DNA of 8,598 nucleotides, taken from NCBI GenBank assembly GCA_947630155.1, contig CANRGM010000044.1, forward strand, positions 1 to 8,598, written 5' to 3'. A program made the position numbers and the translations under genes. This document shows, piece after piece, positions 1-7,479 of this stretch (within the stretch, counting starts at the first letter, position 1; each line of letters begins with the position of its first letter). The DNA is from an uncultured Clostridia bacterium (GTDB lineage: Bacteria > Bacillota > Clostridia > TANB77 > CAG-508). The notes beneath the pieces were generated by a model, which saw only the letters and a program-made list of their open reading frames with translations, was not told where the DNA came from and did not search any database.

Positions 1-212
1 GTTTTAAGAAATGTTGTGTCTTTACCATTAATAATAATATTCCCAGATGTTGGTTCTTCCTCCTTTAGTATCATTTTTATAAGTGTAGATTTTCCAGACC
101 CTGAGCTACCAACTAAAAAAGCAAATTCACCTTTATCTATTTTGAAGTTAGCATTATTTACAGCTACTGTACCTGTATCATAAGTTTTATTAACATTTCT
201 AAATTCTATCAT
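1..212 (-). CDS. ftsE: Cell-division ABC transporter ATP-binding protein FtsE (5' part, cut by window edge)
   Basis: The first 70 codons of an ABC ATPase are visible, reading leftward out of the window. It opens MIEFRNVNKTYDTGTVAVNN and carries a Walker A motif GSSGSGKST at about residues 36-44, followed by LIKMILKEEEPTSGNIIING. The wording of this N-terminus (TVAVNN, KGEFAFLVG, LKEEEPTSG) resembles FtsE, the cytoplasmic ATPase that works with the membrane protein FtsX to activate peptidoglycan hydrolases at division or during elongation. FtsX would be expected further left, outside the window. The Walker B and signature motifs are not visible, so another small ABC ATPase of the LolD/MacB type is possible. 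The ATG at 210-212 has an AAAAGGAAG ribosome binding site (220-228) seven bases upstream, which fixes the start. Confidence 0.75.
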   Translation of the reverse strand, partial: MIEFRNVNKTYDTGTVAVNNANFKIDKGEFAFLVGSSGSGKSTLIKMILKEEEPTSGNIIINGKDTTFLK

Positions 213-252
213 AATCTATCTTCCTTTTATATTTTTCTAGTTTCTCATATTA

Positions 253-281
253 ATAATAACAGTAAATTTGTTTATTTGCAA
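253..281 (-). promoter_or_regulatory. Candidate sigma-A promoter for ftsE
   Basis: On the minus strand, TTGCAA (276-281) and TATTAT (253-258) are separated by 17 bp, with a TG extension just before the -10 box. It would start transcription near 246 and leave a leader of about 34 nt. The background is AT-rich, so this is a sequence match only. Confidence 0.45.
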
Positions 282-286
282 TAGGC

Positions 287-322
287 TTTTTCAAGGTTTT
301 TTTGTAGAAAATCCTTGAAAAA
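287..322. repeat. Short inverted repeat between trmB and ftsE
   Basis: TTTTTCAAGG (287-296) and CCTTGAAAAA (313-322) are perfect 10-bp arms around a 16-nt loop. It lies 86 bp downstream of the trmB stop and upstream of the ftsE promoter candidate, so it could end trmB transcripts. There is no T-run after the stem on the minus strand, so it is not a standard intrinsic terminator. Confidence 0.35.
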
Positions 323-407
323 TGGTTTGTTACTAGCTTTTCTTTAACTTTGTTTGTTAAAAAAATTTACAAAAAATTCACAAAATAAATAAATTGTGCC
401 ATTATTA

Positions 408-1067
408 TCATTTCTTTTTTGCAATAAGAGCCTTAATTTTTATACCTTGTTCCTTGAACATTTTTTCATGTTCTGTTTCTATATTATCCCAAAAGTTTTC
501 ATTATTAGCCAAATCAAAAGTTTTATTTACAATCTTAAAACCTGCTTGCTCAAAATATAATAAACTATCATTAAATAAGCCATCATCATCAGTTTTAAAG
601 TAAACTTCTCCATCATCTTTTAGGAATAGTTTATACTTTTCTAGCTGTCTTACATGTGTAAGCCTTTTTTTTCTGTGTTTTCCACGAGGCCAAGGATTAC
701 AGAAATTTATATATATTCTATCAATTTTATCTGTGTCATCTAAAATCATCAATATTCTTTCAATATCAAACCTTGTTATTATAACATTTTTAATGGGAAT
801 ATTTTTATTCGCATATTCTTTTTCAATATTTCTTTTAGCTAAACCTAACATTGCATCAACCATATCAATAGCTATATAATTCACATCTAGATTTTCAGAA
901 GCAAGTTTAGAGATAAATCCACCTTTTCCACATCCCAATTCTAGATGAATTGGATTCTTATTTTCAAATAAATCATTCCATTTTCCTTTATATTCTTCTG
1001 GATTATCTATATAAAAGCTACTAGCTTCTAATTCTCCCCTAGCCCATGGTTTAAATCTAATACGCAT
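408..1067 (-). CDS. trmB: tRNA (guanine-N7-)-methyltransferase TrmB
   Basis: A 219-residue protein of the usual TrmB length. TrmB uses S-adenosylmethionine to make 7-methylguanosine at position 46 of the tRNA variable loop. The SAM-binding motif I is LELGCGKGG at residues 42-50. The family signature follows as INFCNPWPRGKHRKKRLTH at 120-138, then YFKTDDDGLF at 156-165 and TEHEKMF near the C-terminus (198-204). The usual (S/P)DPW motif is NPW here, with Asn124 in place of the conserved Asp. The ATG at 1065-1067 has a GAAAGGGGA ribosome binding site (1077-1085) nine bases upstream. It is transcribed alone from a good promoter, divergently from the DUF4364 gene. The family assignment is secure; the effect of the Asn is unknown. 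Confidence 0.95.
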   Translation of the reverse strand: MRIRFKPWARGELEASSFYIDNPEEYKGKWNDLFENKNPIHLELGCGKGGFISKLASENLDVNYIAIDMVDAMLGLAKRNIEKEYANKNIPIKNVIITRFDIERILMILDDTDKIDRIYINFCNPWPRGKHRKKRLTHVRQLEKYKLFLKDDGEVYFKTDDDGLFNDSLLYFEQAGFKIVNKTFDLANNENFWDNIETEHEKMFKEQGIKIKALIAKKK

Positions 1068-1110
1068 ATCTCATTTTCCCCTTTCTTACTATATATCCAA
1101 TATTTTACAT

Positions 1111-1139
1111 ATTCTACTATAATTTTCTTCATTGGTCAA
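1111..1139 (-). promoter_or_regulatory. Sigma-A promoter for trmB
   Basis: On the minus strand TTGACC (1134-1139) and TAGAAT (1111-1116) are separated by exactly 17 bp, each one base away from consensus. Transcription would start about 38 bp upstream of the trmB ATG. Its -35 box lies 25 bp from the -35 box of the divergent DUF4364 promoter. Confidence 0.6.
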
Positions 1140-1164
1140 CTATGAAATGTAGTGTGATAGCATA

Positions 1165-1193
1165 TTGAAATTTCTCTCCATATATGCTATAAT
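1165..1193 (+). promoter_or_regulatory. Sigma-A promoter (extended -10) for the DUF4364 gene
   Basis: TTGAAA (1165-1170) and a perfect TATAAT (1188-1193) are separated by 17 bp, and TGC directly precedes the -10 box, giving an extended -10 element. Transcription would start near 1200. This is one of the best promoter matches in the window. Confidence 0.7.
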
Positions 1194-1223
1194 TCTCATA
1201 ACTTAAAAGAAAAAATCAAAAAT

Positions 1224-1230
1224 TAGGAGA
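1224..1230 (+). promoter_or_regulatory. Ribosome binding site that decides the DUF4364 start
   Basis: TAGGAGA abuts the ATG at 1230, leaving no spacing for that codon. The in-frame TTG at 1239-1241 is nine bases beyond GGAG, a normal distance. The TTG is therefore the more likely initiation codon. Confidence 0.6.
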
Positions 1231-1238
1231 TGAAAACC

Positions 1239-1781
1239 TTGAAAATAAATACAGATAATGAAACATTAGCAGAAAATAAAGTGTTAATTCTATATATCTT
1301 AGATCAAATACACAAACCTATCACAAATGATAATTTATATAAATTGGTACTAACAGCTATAGATATGAATTATTTCTATTTTCAACAATTTTTATTAGAT
1401 ATGATAAATACAAAATTTGTAGTATCTTATACTAAGGAGGATCAATTAATTTATGAATTAACAGAGTTAGGAAAAAATACACTAGATCTTACTTTAGATA
1501 TACTACCTGGTATTGTAAAGCTAAAAGTGGATACAAATTTAAAGACTACCTTAGATAAGGTTGAAGAAGAACATTCTATTATAGCAGAATATACTCCAAA
1601 AAATGAAAACAATTATATTATTAATTGTAAAATAGTTGAAAACAATGAAACTGTTTTTGAAGTTAAAACTTTTGCATATTCACGTGAACAAGCAAAAGAC
1701 ATTGTAGATAACTGGAAAAATAATGCCGAAAAAATTTACCCAAAGGTCCTTGATTTATTACATAATTCAGATTTAAAATAA
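1239..1781 (+). CDS. DUF4364 family protein (probable winged-helix regulator)
   Basis: About 180 residues if the TTG at 1239 is the start, or 183 from the ATG at 1230, which has no room for its ribosome binding site. After a few residues comes LAENKVLILYILDQIHKPIT, the opening I associate with DUF4364 proteins of Clostridia. The first 80 or so residues look like a winged helix (helices, then a VVSYTKEDQLIYELTELG wing). The C-terminal half (about 95-180) alternates strand and helix and contains INCKIVENNETVFEVKTF. The family is of unknown function and is presumed to bind DNA or act as a regulator; no target can be inferred here. There is no signal peptide or membrane segment. It stands alone, divergent from trmB and convergent with rpe. 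Confidence 0.8.
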   Translation: MKINTDNETLAENKVLILYILDQIHKPITNDNLYKLVLTAIDMNYFYFQQFLLDMINTKFVVSYTKEDQLIYELTELGKNTLDLTLDILPGIVKLKVDTNLKTTLDKVEEEHSIIAEYTPKNENNYIINCKIVENNETVFEVKTFAYSREQAKDIVDNWKNNAEKIYPKVLDLLHNSDLK

Positions 1782-1788
1782 AATAAAT

Positions 1789-1886
1789 AAAAAAAGTACT
1801 ATTATAAAATTGAATTGAATAATCATTATTATACAAAAAATACTAATGCTACAGATTCTATCCAAAATTTTACTAGTGCTTTTTTT
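1789..1886. terminator. Bidirectional terminator candidate between DUF4364 gene and rpe
   Basis: AAAAAAAGTACTA (1789-1801) and TAGTGCTTTTTTT (1874-1886) pair with a single G-U type exception. On the + strand the stem ends in a T7 run, and on the minus strand it does likewise, which suits the two convergent genes. The loop is long (72 nt) but contains further self-complementary AT sequence, for example AATAATCATTATT. The long loop lowers confidence in a simple intrinsic terminator. Confidence 0.5.
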
Positions 1887-1918
1887 GATTTATTAAATTA
1901 TTAATTTATTATAAATAT

Positions 1919-1961
1919 ACTATTCACTATTAATTATTCACTATTCATCATTCATCATTCA
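1919..1961. repeat. Degenerate ATTCATC/ATTCACT short tandem repeat after rpe
   Basis: Units of ATTCATC (1943-1949, 1950-1956) followed by ATTCACT (1957-1963), plus looser copies ATTCACTAT further left, run directly up to the rpe stop codon. On the minus strand this places repeated TAG and TGA stops just after the rpe reading frame. It is a low-complexity tract; no function is evident. Confidence 0.4.
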
Positions 1962-2621
1962 CTATCTCTTCATATTTCTTATAACTTCCTTACAATCTTC
2001 AGCTTGAATAATCCCTGTTCCAGAAACTACAATATCCACTCCCGCTTCTTTTACCTCACTTATATTATCTAAATTTATGCCTCCATCAGCTTCCACTTCA
2101 ATATCTATCTTTTTTTCTTTTATATAATCCGACAATTCTTTAATTTTGTTTAATGTCCTATCTATGAGTTTCTGTCCACCCTTGCCTGGTTCAACAGTCA
2201 TTACTAAAACAATGTGAACTACTTCTAGTATATCAAGAATTTCAGATATATCTGTATTAGGTTTTATAGCTATTCCAGCTTTGCAGTTATTCAGTTTTAT
2301 ATAATCCAACATATCTAATAATTCATATTTATCTTTAAAAGCTTCATAGTGTATAGTTATTATATTAGGATTATATGGTAAAAATAAATCTACATATTTA
2401 CGAACATCTGACACCATTAAATGAACATCTAATGGTATGTTTGTAATATTACTTAAATAGTCACAATATTCTAACATATCTTCTGATGTATTATTTTCAA
2501 CAAATATACCATCCATTACATCTATATGAAAATAATCTGTTTTCGCAGTTTCTAAATTATATATAGTCTTTATTATATTATCCTTTTTCACACTCAATAG
2601 TGAAGTTGATATTTCTACCAT
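1962..2621 (-). CDS. rpe: Ribulose-phosphate 3-epimerase
   Basis: A 219-residue TIM-barrel enzyme of normal length that interconverts ribulose 5-phosphate and xylulose 5-phosphate in the pentose phosphate pathway. The signature HIDVMDGIFVEN is at residues 32-43, with predicted metal ligands His32 and Asp34. LDVHLMV at 64-70 supplies His67, and EADGGI supplies the catalytic Asp179. The loop that normally reads MSVNPGFGGQ is MTVEPGKGGQ here, so the sequence is somewhat divergent but keeps all visible catalytic residues. The ATG at 2619-2621 overlaps the end of rsgA by 7 bp, and its GGGAG ribosome binding site (2630-2634) lies inside rsgA, which implies translational coupling. It is the last gene of the operon. 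A hexulose- or allulose-phosphate epimerase is a less likely alternative. Confidence 0.88.
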   Translation of the reverse strand: MVEISTSLLSVKKDNIIKTIYNLETAKTDYFHIDVMDGIFVENNTSEDMLEYCDYLSNITNIPLDVHLMVSDVRKYVDLFLPYNPNIITIHYEAFKDKYELLDMLDYIKLNNCKAGIAIKPNTDISEILDILEVVHIVLVMTVEPGKGGQKLIDRTLNKIKELSDYIKEKKIDIEVEADGGINLDNISEVKEAGVDIVVSGTGIIQAEDCKEVIRNMKR

Positions 2622-3499
2622 CTGTGAAGCTCCCTTTCCTTTAATTCATTATATAATTTACAATATGTTTCATATCTTTGTATGTTTATTTCCTTATTTT
2701 CTAAGGCTTTTTTTATTCCGCAATTATCTTCTTTAATATGTGTACATCCTATAAATTCACAATCATCTATATATTTTGAAAGATCCACAAAATATTTTGC
2801 TAAATCTTTGCTTTCAATCTCATATATATCAAAGGTTGAAAAACCTGGAGTGTCTGCAATGTATGAATTATTGTCTATTTTATATAATGTGGTACATGTT
2901 GTTGTATTTTTCCCGCGTTTATTTTTATTACTGATTTCTCCCTCTATTGTTAATATATCTTTAAATATATTATTAATTAATGTTGATTTTCCTACACCTG
3001 AATTTCCTGATAAAACAGTAATATTATTTTCTAGATATTTGCAAATTTGTTCTATCCCTTCACCAGTCTTTGCATTTGTTTTAATAACTTTATATCCTAT
3101 TTTCTCATATACATCTGCTATTTTATTGATACTTGTTTCTTTTTCTAAATCAGTCTTATTTAGGCATATTACTGGTTTTATATGTTTATATTCTGCAAAT
3201 GCTAGTTGCTTATCCAGTAGTAATAAGTCTGGTTTTGGCATTTTCATTGAGACCACAAAAATCATTTGAGTTATATTAGACATTTTAGGTCTTTTCACAA
3301 AATTCTTTCTTTCTAAAATCTCAGATATAACTCCTGTTCCATCGCTTTGGCATTCAAACTGTATATTATCTCCTACAACAGGAGTTATATCTTCCTTTTT
3401 TAATTTTCCTCTTGGAATACATTTTATTATTTTGCCATCTTCACAATTTTCTACTTCATATATATTAGAAATGTTACTAATTATTAAACCTTTAGGCAT
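2615..3499 (-). CDS. rsgA: Ribosome small-subunit biogenesis GTPase RsgA (CpgA/YjeQ)
   Basis: A 294-residue circularly permuted GTPase, the standard RsgA length, which helps late maturation of the 30S subunit. Residues 1-70 form the OB-fold RNA-binding region. The GTPase motifs then come in permuted order: G4 NKTD (114-117), the P-loop GNSGVGKS (165-172), and G3 DTPG (216-219). The zinc finger is complete: Cys247, Cys252, His254 and Cys260 match the CX4CXHX5C spacing of YjeQ. The ATG at 3497-3499 has an AAAGGAGA site (3504-3511), 20 bp after the prkC stop. In Bacillus subtilis RsgA/CpgA is phosphorylated by PrkC, and the adjacency here is consistent with that link; phosphorylation itself cannot be seen in the sequence. 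Confidence 0.96.
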   Translation of the reverse strand: MPKGLIISNISNIYEVENCEDGKIIKCIPRGKLKKEDITPVVGDNIQFECQSDGTGVISEILERKNFVKRPKMSNITQMIFVVSMKMPKPDLLLLDKQLAFAEYKHIKPVICLNKTDLEKETSINKIADVYEKIGYKVIKTNAKTGEGIEQICKYLENNITVLSGNSGVGKSTLINNIFKDILTIEGEISNKNKRGKNTTTCTTLYKIDNNSYIADTPGFSTFDIYEIESKDLAKYFVDLSKYIDDCEFIGCTHIKEDNCGIKKALENKEINIQRYETYCKLYNELKERELHRW

Positions 3500-3519
3500 A
3501 TGTTCTCCTTTTCTTATTG

Positions 3520-5538
3520 CTATTTCTTTACTTCTAAAATAGTATTATTTCCATTCATATCCATTTGTTCATATGCATATCTTTGTTCATCTACATATAC
3601 TTTAATAGTTACAACCCCTTTACCTTTTATTGTAACATTTATATTCTCTGTATTTTCAGGTACATCTTGCTTATAAATATCTTCATTATCAACATTTACT
3701 CTTACTGAAACATTTTTAGGTTTTATAACTTGACCTTTTTCGTCTTTTTCTTCTTTATATCCAGTTATTGATTTAACATTGATATTAACAGTACCTTCTT
3801 TTAATTCTTGAATTTTATTTACAGTTAAAGTTATTGAAGTTCCTTCATCAACAACAGTTCCAACATCTAAACTTTGTTTTAAGACCACACCATTAGATTT
3901 GCTAGTATCTTCTTGATTTGTTATATTAACCTCTAATTTATTTTCTGTAAGAAGTTTTTTTGCTTCTTCAATATCTAAATCCACAACATATGGAACAGTT
4001 ACTTTTTCAAGTCCATTTCCAGAACTTACATAAAGTTTTACTGTTGAACCTGAATTTACTTGTTCACCTTCTACAATATCTTGCTTTATTACTATTCCTT
4101 CTTCTACTGTTTGACTTATCTCATCAATTCTTTCTGCTACTAGTTCTTCCTTTTGTAAAGCTTCAACAGCTTCATCATAAGTCAATCCCTTAACTTTTGG
4201 TACTGTAACAATTTTAACACCTTTACTTACAGTTAATTTTATAGGGCTGTTTTTACTTGGATCATATTGGGTTCCAGCAGAAGGTTTTTGTGATATTATC
4301 ATTCCTTGTTCAACTTCATTATTATAAACTTCTTCTATTTCATATTTGAAGCCTAATTCATCCAATTTTTGTTTTGCCTCATCTATAGACATCGAAATGT
4401 AACTTTGTAATGTTGAGCCTGTTTGACTAGATGACCCAGAATCTCCTCCTAATAGTTTAGTAGACAATTTCAAACTTCCCCAAAATATTACTGCACCTAT
4501 TAGTAGAATTAATAACGCTATACTAATATATATAACTGGTTTCATTTTAGGATTTTCTTCTAAATATCTCTTTAGAGCAGATTTAGGTTGTTCTTTACTT
4601 CTCATATCTTCTTTATTTGATTTATATTTATTTTGGCTTACCACGTTTTCTGAGATTGTAGGTATTACTTTTGTATAATCCTTATTGCTTTTTTCCTCTA
4701 CAAATTTACCTGTTGGATTTTTTATTGCTCTACTTAAATCTTTCATCATTTCAGTTGCTGAACTATACCTTAAATTTGCATCTTTCTTCATTGCTTTCAA
4801 TATTATTTGATTTACAGCCTCAGGAATTTTTGAATTTAGTCTAATTGGCTCAATTGGTTCTTCTTGCATATGTTTTAAAGCAACTGAAACCGGTGTATCA
4901 GCATCAAAAGGAACCCTTCCAGTCACCATCTCATACATTACAATACCTAGTGAATACAAATCAGATTTTGCATCTGTATATCCACCTCTTGCATGTTCTG
5001 GTGAAAAATAATGTACTGAGCCTATTGTTGTTCCAAATGCTGTAATTGTTGAATTTGATACAGCTTTTGCTATACCAAAGTCAGTAACTTTAGCAATACC
5101 ATCTTCTGTAATTATTATGTTATGAGGTTTTATGTCTCTGTGTACTATTCCATTTTTATGAGCCATTTCCAAAGCTGAACATATTTGTATAGCTATATTT
5201 ACAGTCCATTTCCATGGAAGAGCTCCATCTTCTGAAATAATTTGTTTTAAGGTTTTCCCTTGTATTAATTCCATTACTATATAATATATATTATATTCTT
5301 GACCTACATCAAATACAGAAACTATATTAGGATGAGTTAATCTTGCAGCAGATTGTGCTTCTGTATTAAACCTTTTAATAAACTCTTCATCAGTAGTAAA
5401 TTCATCTCTTAAAACTTTAACAGCAACATATCTGTTAAGGATGGTGTCTCTAGCTTTATAAACTGTAGCCATTCCACCATTTCCTACTTTTTCAATAATC
5501 TCATATCTATTTCCTATTATTCTTCCTTCAATATTCAT
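3520..5538 (-). CDS. prkC: Membrane Ser/Thr kinase with PASTA domains (PrkC/Stk type)
   Basis: A 672-residue, single-pass membrane kinase. The cytoplasmic kinase domain (about 12-270) has the glycine loop GNGGMATVYKA (19-29), Lys41 in VAVK, Glu60, HRDIKPHN (133-140), DFG (153-155), a Thr-rich activation loop (164-172) and SPE (179-181). A basic linker leads to a membrane helix at about 334-354. Outside, three PASTA repeats follow (about 377-440, 443-507, 512-575); the family uses these to bind muropeptides. The last 95 residues form an extra strand-rich extracellular segment with no PASTA signature. It autophosphorylates and is opposed by the phosphatase encoded just upstream. The start at 5538 has a GGAGAG site overlapping the prpC stop. 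Known roles in Firmicutes are cell-wall homeostasis and, in spore formers, germination. Confidence 0.96.
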   Translation of the reverse strand: MNIEGRIIGNRYEIIEKVGNGGMATVYKARDTILNRYVAVKVLRDEFTTDEEFIKRFNTEAQSAARLTHPNIVSVFDVGQEYNIYYIVMELIQGKTLKQIISEDGALPWKWTVNIAIQICSALEMAHKNGIVHRDIKPHNIIITEDGIAKVTDFGIAKAVSNSTITAFGTTIGSVHYFSPEHARGGYTDAKSDLYSLGIVMYEMVTGRVPFDADTPVSVALKHMQEEPIEPIRLNSKIPEAVNQIILKAMKKDANLRYSSATEMMKDLSRAIKNPTGKFVEEKSNKDYTKVIPTISENVVSQNKYKSNKEDMRSKEQPKSALKRYLEENPKMKPVIYISIALLILLIGAVIFWGSLKLSTKLLGGDSGSSSQTGSTLQSYISMSIDEAKQKLDELGFKYEIEEVYNNEVEQGMIISQKPSAGTQYDPSKNSPIKLTVSKGVKIVTVPKVKGLTYDEAVEALQKEELVAERIDEISQTVEEGIVIKQDIVEGEQVNSGSTVKLYVSSGNGLEKVTVPYVVDLDIEEAKKLLTENKLEVNITNQEDTSKSNGVVLKQSLDVGTVVDEGTSITLTVNKIQELKEGTVNINVKSITGYKEEKDEKGQVIKPKNVSVRVNVDNEDIYKQDVPENTENINVTIKGKGVVTIKVYVDEQRYAYEQMDMNGNNTILEVKK

Positions 5539-5552
5539 ATGTTACTCTCTCC

Positions 5553-6278
5553 TTATAAAATAATTACAGCTGTAATATTATCAAGTCCACCTTTTTCATT
5601 AGCTTCATATACTAATTTATTACAAGCATCTACTGGATCTTCATTAATTATTTTTTCTATTTCTTCTTCTTTTAGCATATTTGTTAGTCCATCGGAACAC
5701 ATTAATATTACATCATTTTTCAAAAAACCTTTAACCATTACATCTGGTTCTACCAAAGATGCACAACCTAACGCTTTTATAAGCATATTTTTTTTAGGAT
5801 GATTATATGCCTCCTCTTTTGTTATAGTTCCATCTGACACTAGTTTTTGAACATAACTATGATCTGTTGTTAGCTTTCTAAAGAAATCTTTTCTCTTTCT
5901 ATATACCCTGCTATCTCCAACATGACCTATATATATTTTATTTGGTATTATTAAACATATATCTATTGTAGTTCCCATATTTTCCAGCTCTGGTATTTCT
6001 TTTGATTTTTCATATACTACCATATTAGCATATTCAATTGCGCTTTTTATCAATTTCAAAATTTCTTCTCTATCCTGTTTGGATTTATCGAAATTATTTA
6101 TAATGTAATTCTTTGATGTTTCAACAGCTAATTTACTAGCAATTTCTCCACCTTTATAGCCTCCCATTCCATCAGCTACTATACATAATTGTAATTCATC
6201 TTCTGGTTTTGAAATATAAAAACTGTCTTGATTCATATCTCGAGCCTTACCTATGTCTGATTTTGCAAATATTCTCAT
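5553..6278 (-). CDS. prpC: PP2C-type Ser/Thr protein phosphatase (PrpC/Stp)
   Basis: A 241-residue soluble PPM/PP2C phosphatase that removes phosphate from the kinase PrkC and its targets. Metal-binding motifs are all present: NQD (16-18), VADGMGG (34-40, Asp36), GDSR (121-124), CSDG (194-197, Asp196) and LDN (232-234, Asp233). The frame is open to a TTG at 6299, but the AAGGAGG site (6283-6289) lies inside that extension and points to the ATG at 6276-6278. From there the protein starts MRIFAKSDIGKARDMNQDSF, typical of the family. It is followed after 14 bp by prkC and is probably co-transcribed with prkC, rsgA and rpe. The motifs are complete, so it should be active. Confidence 0.95.
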   Translation of the reverse strand: MRIFAKSDIGKARDMNQDSFYISKPEDELQLCIVADGMGGYKGGEIASKLAVETSKNYIINNFDKSKQDREEILKLIKSAIEYANMVVYEKSKEIPELENMGTTIDICLIIPNKIYIGHVGDSRVYRKRKDFFRKLTTDHSYVQKLVSDGTITKEEAYNHPKKNMLIKALGCASLVEPDVMVKGFLKNDVILMCSDGLTNMLKEEEIEKIINEDPVDACNKLVYEANEKGGLDNITAVIIL

Positions 6279-6282
6279 ATAT

Positions 6283-6289
6283 CCTCCTT
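6283..6289 (-). promoter_or_regulatory. Ribosome binding site fixing the prpC start
   Basis: AAGGAGG on the minus strand ends four bases before the ATG at 6276-6278. It would fall within codons 4-6 of the longer TTG-initiated version, so the longer start is unlikely. Confidence 0.75.
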
Positions 6290-6320
6290 CAAGTTTCAAA
6301 TACTCATCTATCTATATATA

Positions 6321-6349
6321 TTTATATATTAATACTTTTATTTTTTCAA
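6321..6349 (-). promoter_or_regulatory. Candidate sigma-A promoter of the prpC-prkC-rsgA-rpe operon
   Basis: On the minus strand TTGAAA (6344-6349) and TATAAA (6321-6326) lie 17 bp apart, giving a leader of roughly 36 nt before the prpC ATG. A second match (TTGTAA, 17 bp, TAAAAT) lies a little further upstream. No terminator is visible after rlmN, so read-through from rlmN may also feed the operon. The gap is almost pure AT, which makes chance matches likely. Confidence 0.45.
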
Positions 6350-6402
6350 CTATATTTTATATTATTATTTTAAATTTTACAATGTATTTTTTATTTTTAT
6401 TT

Positions 6403-7434
6403 CTAATTATTATTTAAATTTTTTCTTCTTAATTGTCCGCAAGCCGCATCTATATCTGAGCCTAACTCTCTTCTAATAGTAGCAACAATTCCATTATCAT
6501 TTAAATAATCTCTAAATTTTATTATATTTTCATTAGTACTTTTTACAAATTCTCCATTCTCAATCTTATTTATTGGGATTAAATTAACATGACATAACAT
6601 CCCCTTTAGCAATTTTACAAGTTGTTTTGCATCTTCCAAATTATCGTTATTATCTTTTGCTAATGCATACTCAAAAGATATTCTTCTGTTAGTTATTTTT
6701 ATGTAGTCCTTACATGCTTGTAATAATTGAGAAATATTATATCTATTATTTACAGGCATCATTTTACTTCTTTTTTCATCATTAGTTGCATGTAGGGATA
6801 TTGATAATGTACATTGAATATTTTCATTAGCTAAATCATATATTTTAGGTACTAACCCACTTGTTGAAACACTAATATGTCTAGCTCCTATATTCAAACC
6901 TTTTTGATTATTTAAAATCTTTATAGATTTTATAACATTGTCATAATTATCTAAAGGTTCACCTATTCCCATATATACCACATTAGAAATTTTATCTTGT
7001 ATATCCTGTTCCACTGCTAATATTTGTTCTACTATTTCTCCAGCAGTCAAATTTCTTATAAATTTAATTCCTGTTGAAGCACAAAACTTGCAACCCATTT
7101 TACATCCAATTTGTGTAGAAACACATATTGTTTTTCCATGATGATACTGCATTAATACAGTTTCTATTGCATTTCCATCTAATACGTCAAATAAGTACTT
7201 TTTAGTACCATCTGAGGATTCTTGTTTTCTCAATATTTTATAATTACATATTGTATAATTTTCTTTTAATTTTTCCCTTAAACTTAAAGATAGATTTGTC
7301 ATCTCATCAAAGCTTTTTACTTTTTCAATATATAACCACTGAAAAACCTGTCCAGCTCTATATTTCTTCTCACCTATTCTTACAAGTTCATCTTCTAAAT
7401 CTTTTAAATCAAAATCTTTTATATTTTTCTTCAT
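6403..7434 (-). CDS. rlmN: Dual-specificity 23S rRNA/tRNA adenine-C2 methyltransferase RlmN
   Basis: A radical-SAM enzyme of 343 residues, normal for RlmN, which methylates C2 of A2503 in 23S rRNA and A37 in a set of tRNAs. The CX3CX2C iron-sulfur motif is CKMGCKFC (Cys111, Cys115, Cys118), followed by the SAM-binding MGIGEPLDNYDNV (155-167) and SISLHA (211-216). The methyl-carrying cysteine is Cys332 in DAACGQL. The N-terminal helical domain with YRAGQVFQWLY is present. The frame can start at a TTG at 7440, but AAAGAGA sits directly against that codon and six bases from the ATG at 7432-7434, so I take the ATG. No convincing promoter is visible in the short space before it. All catalytic residues are there. 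A Cfr-type resistance methylase is less likely, since the C-terminal CGQLR is RlmN-like. Confidence 0.96.
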   Translation of the reverse strand: MKKNIKDFDLKDLEDELVRIGEKKYRAGQVFQWLYIEKVKSFDEMTNLSLSLREKLKENYTICNYKILRKQESSDGTKKYLFDVLDGNAIETVLMQYHHGKTICVSTQIGCKMGCKFCASTGIKFIRNLTAGEIVEQILAVEQDIQDKISNVVYMGIGEPLDNYDNVIKSIKILNNQKGLNIGARHISVSTSGLVPKIYDLANENIQCTLSISLHATNDEKRSKMMPVNNRYNISQLLQACKDYIKITNRRISFEYALAKDNNDNLEDAKQLVKLLKGMLCHVNLIPINKIENGEFVKSTNENIIKFRDYLNDNGIVATIRRELGSDIDAACGQLRRKNLNNN

Positions 7435-7479
7435 AATCAATCTCTTTTCTTATTTTATTTTACATATCACTTGCACATT

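Noticed and set aside
343..361. TTTAAC/GTTAAA hairpin after trmB as a terminator
   Set aside because: Only a short A-T stem, and the T-run is on the wrong side for minus-strand transcripts.
2682..3269. Long open frame on the + strand opposite rsgA
   Set aside because: It is antisense to a complete RsgA with all motifs and shows no family features; similar antisense frames opposite trmB, prkC, prpC and rlmN were dismissed for the same reason.
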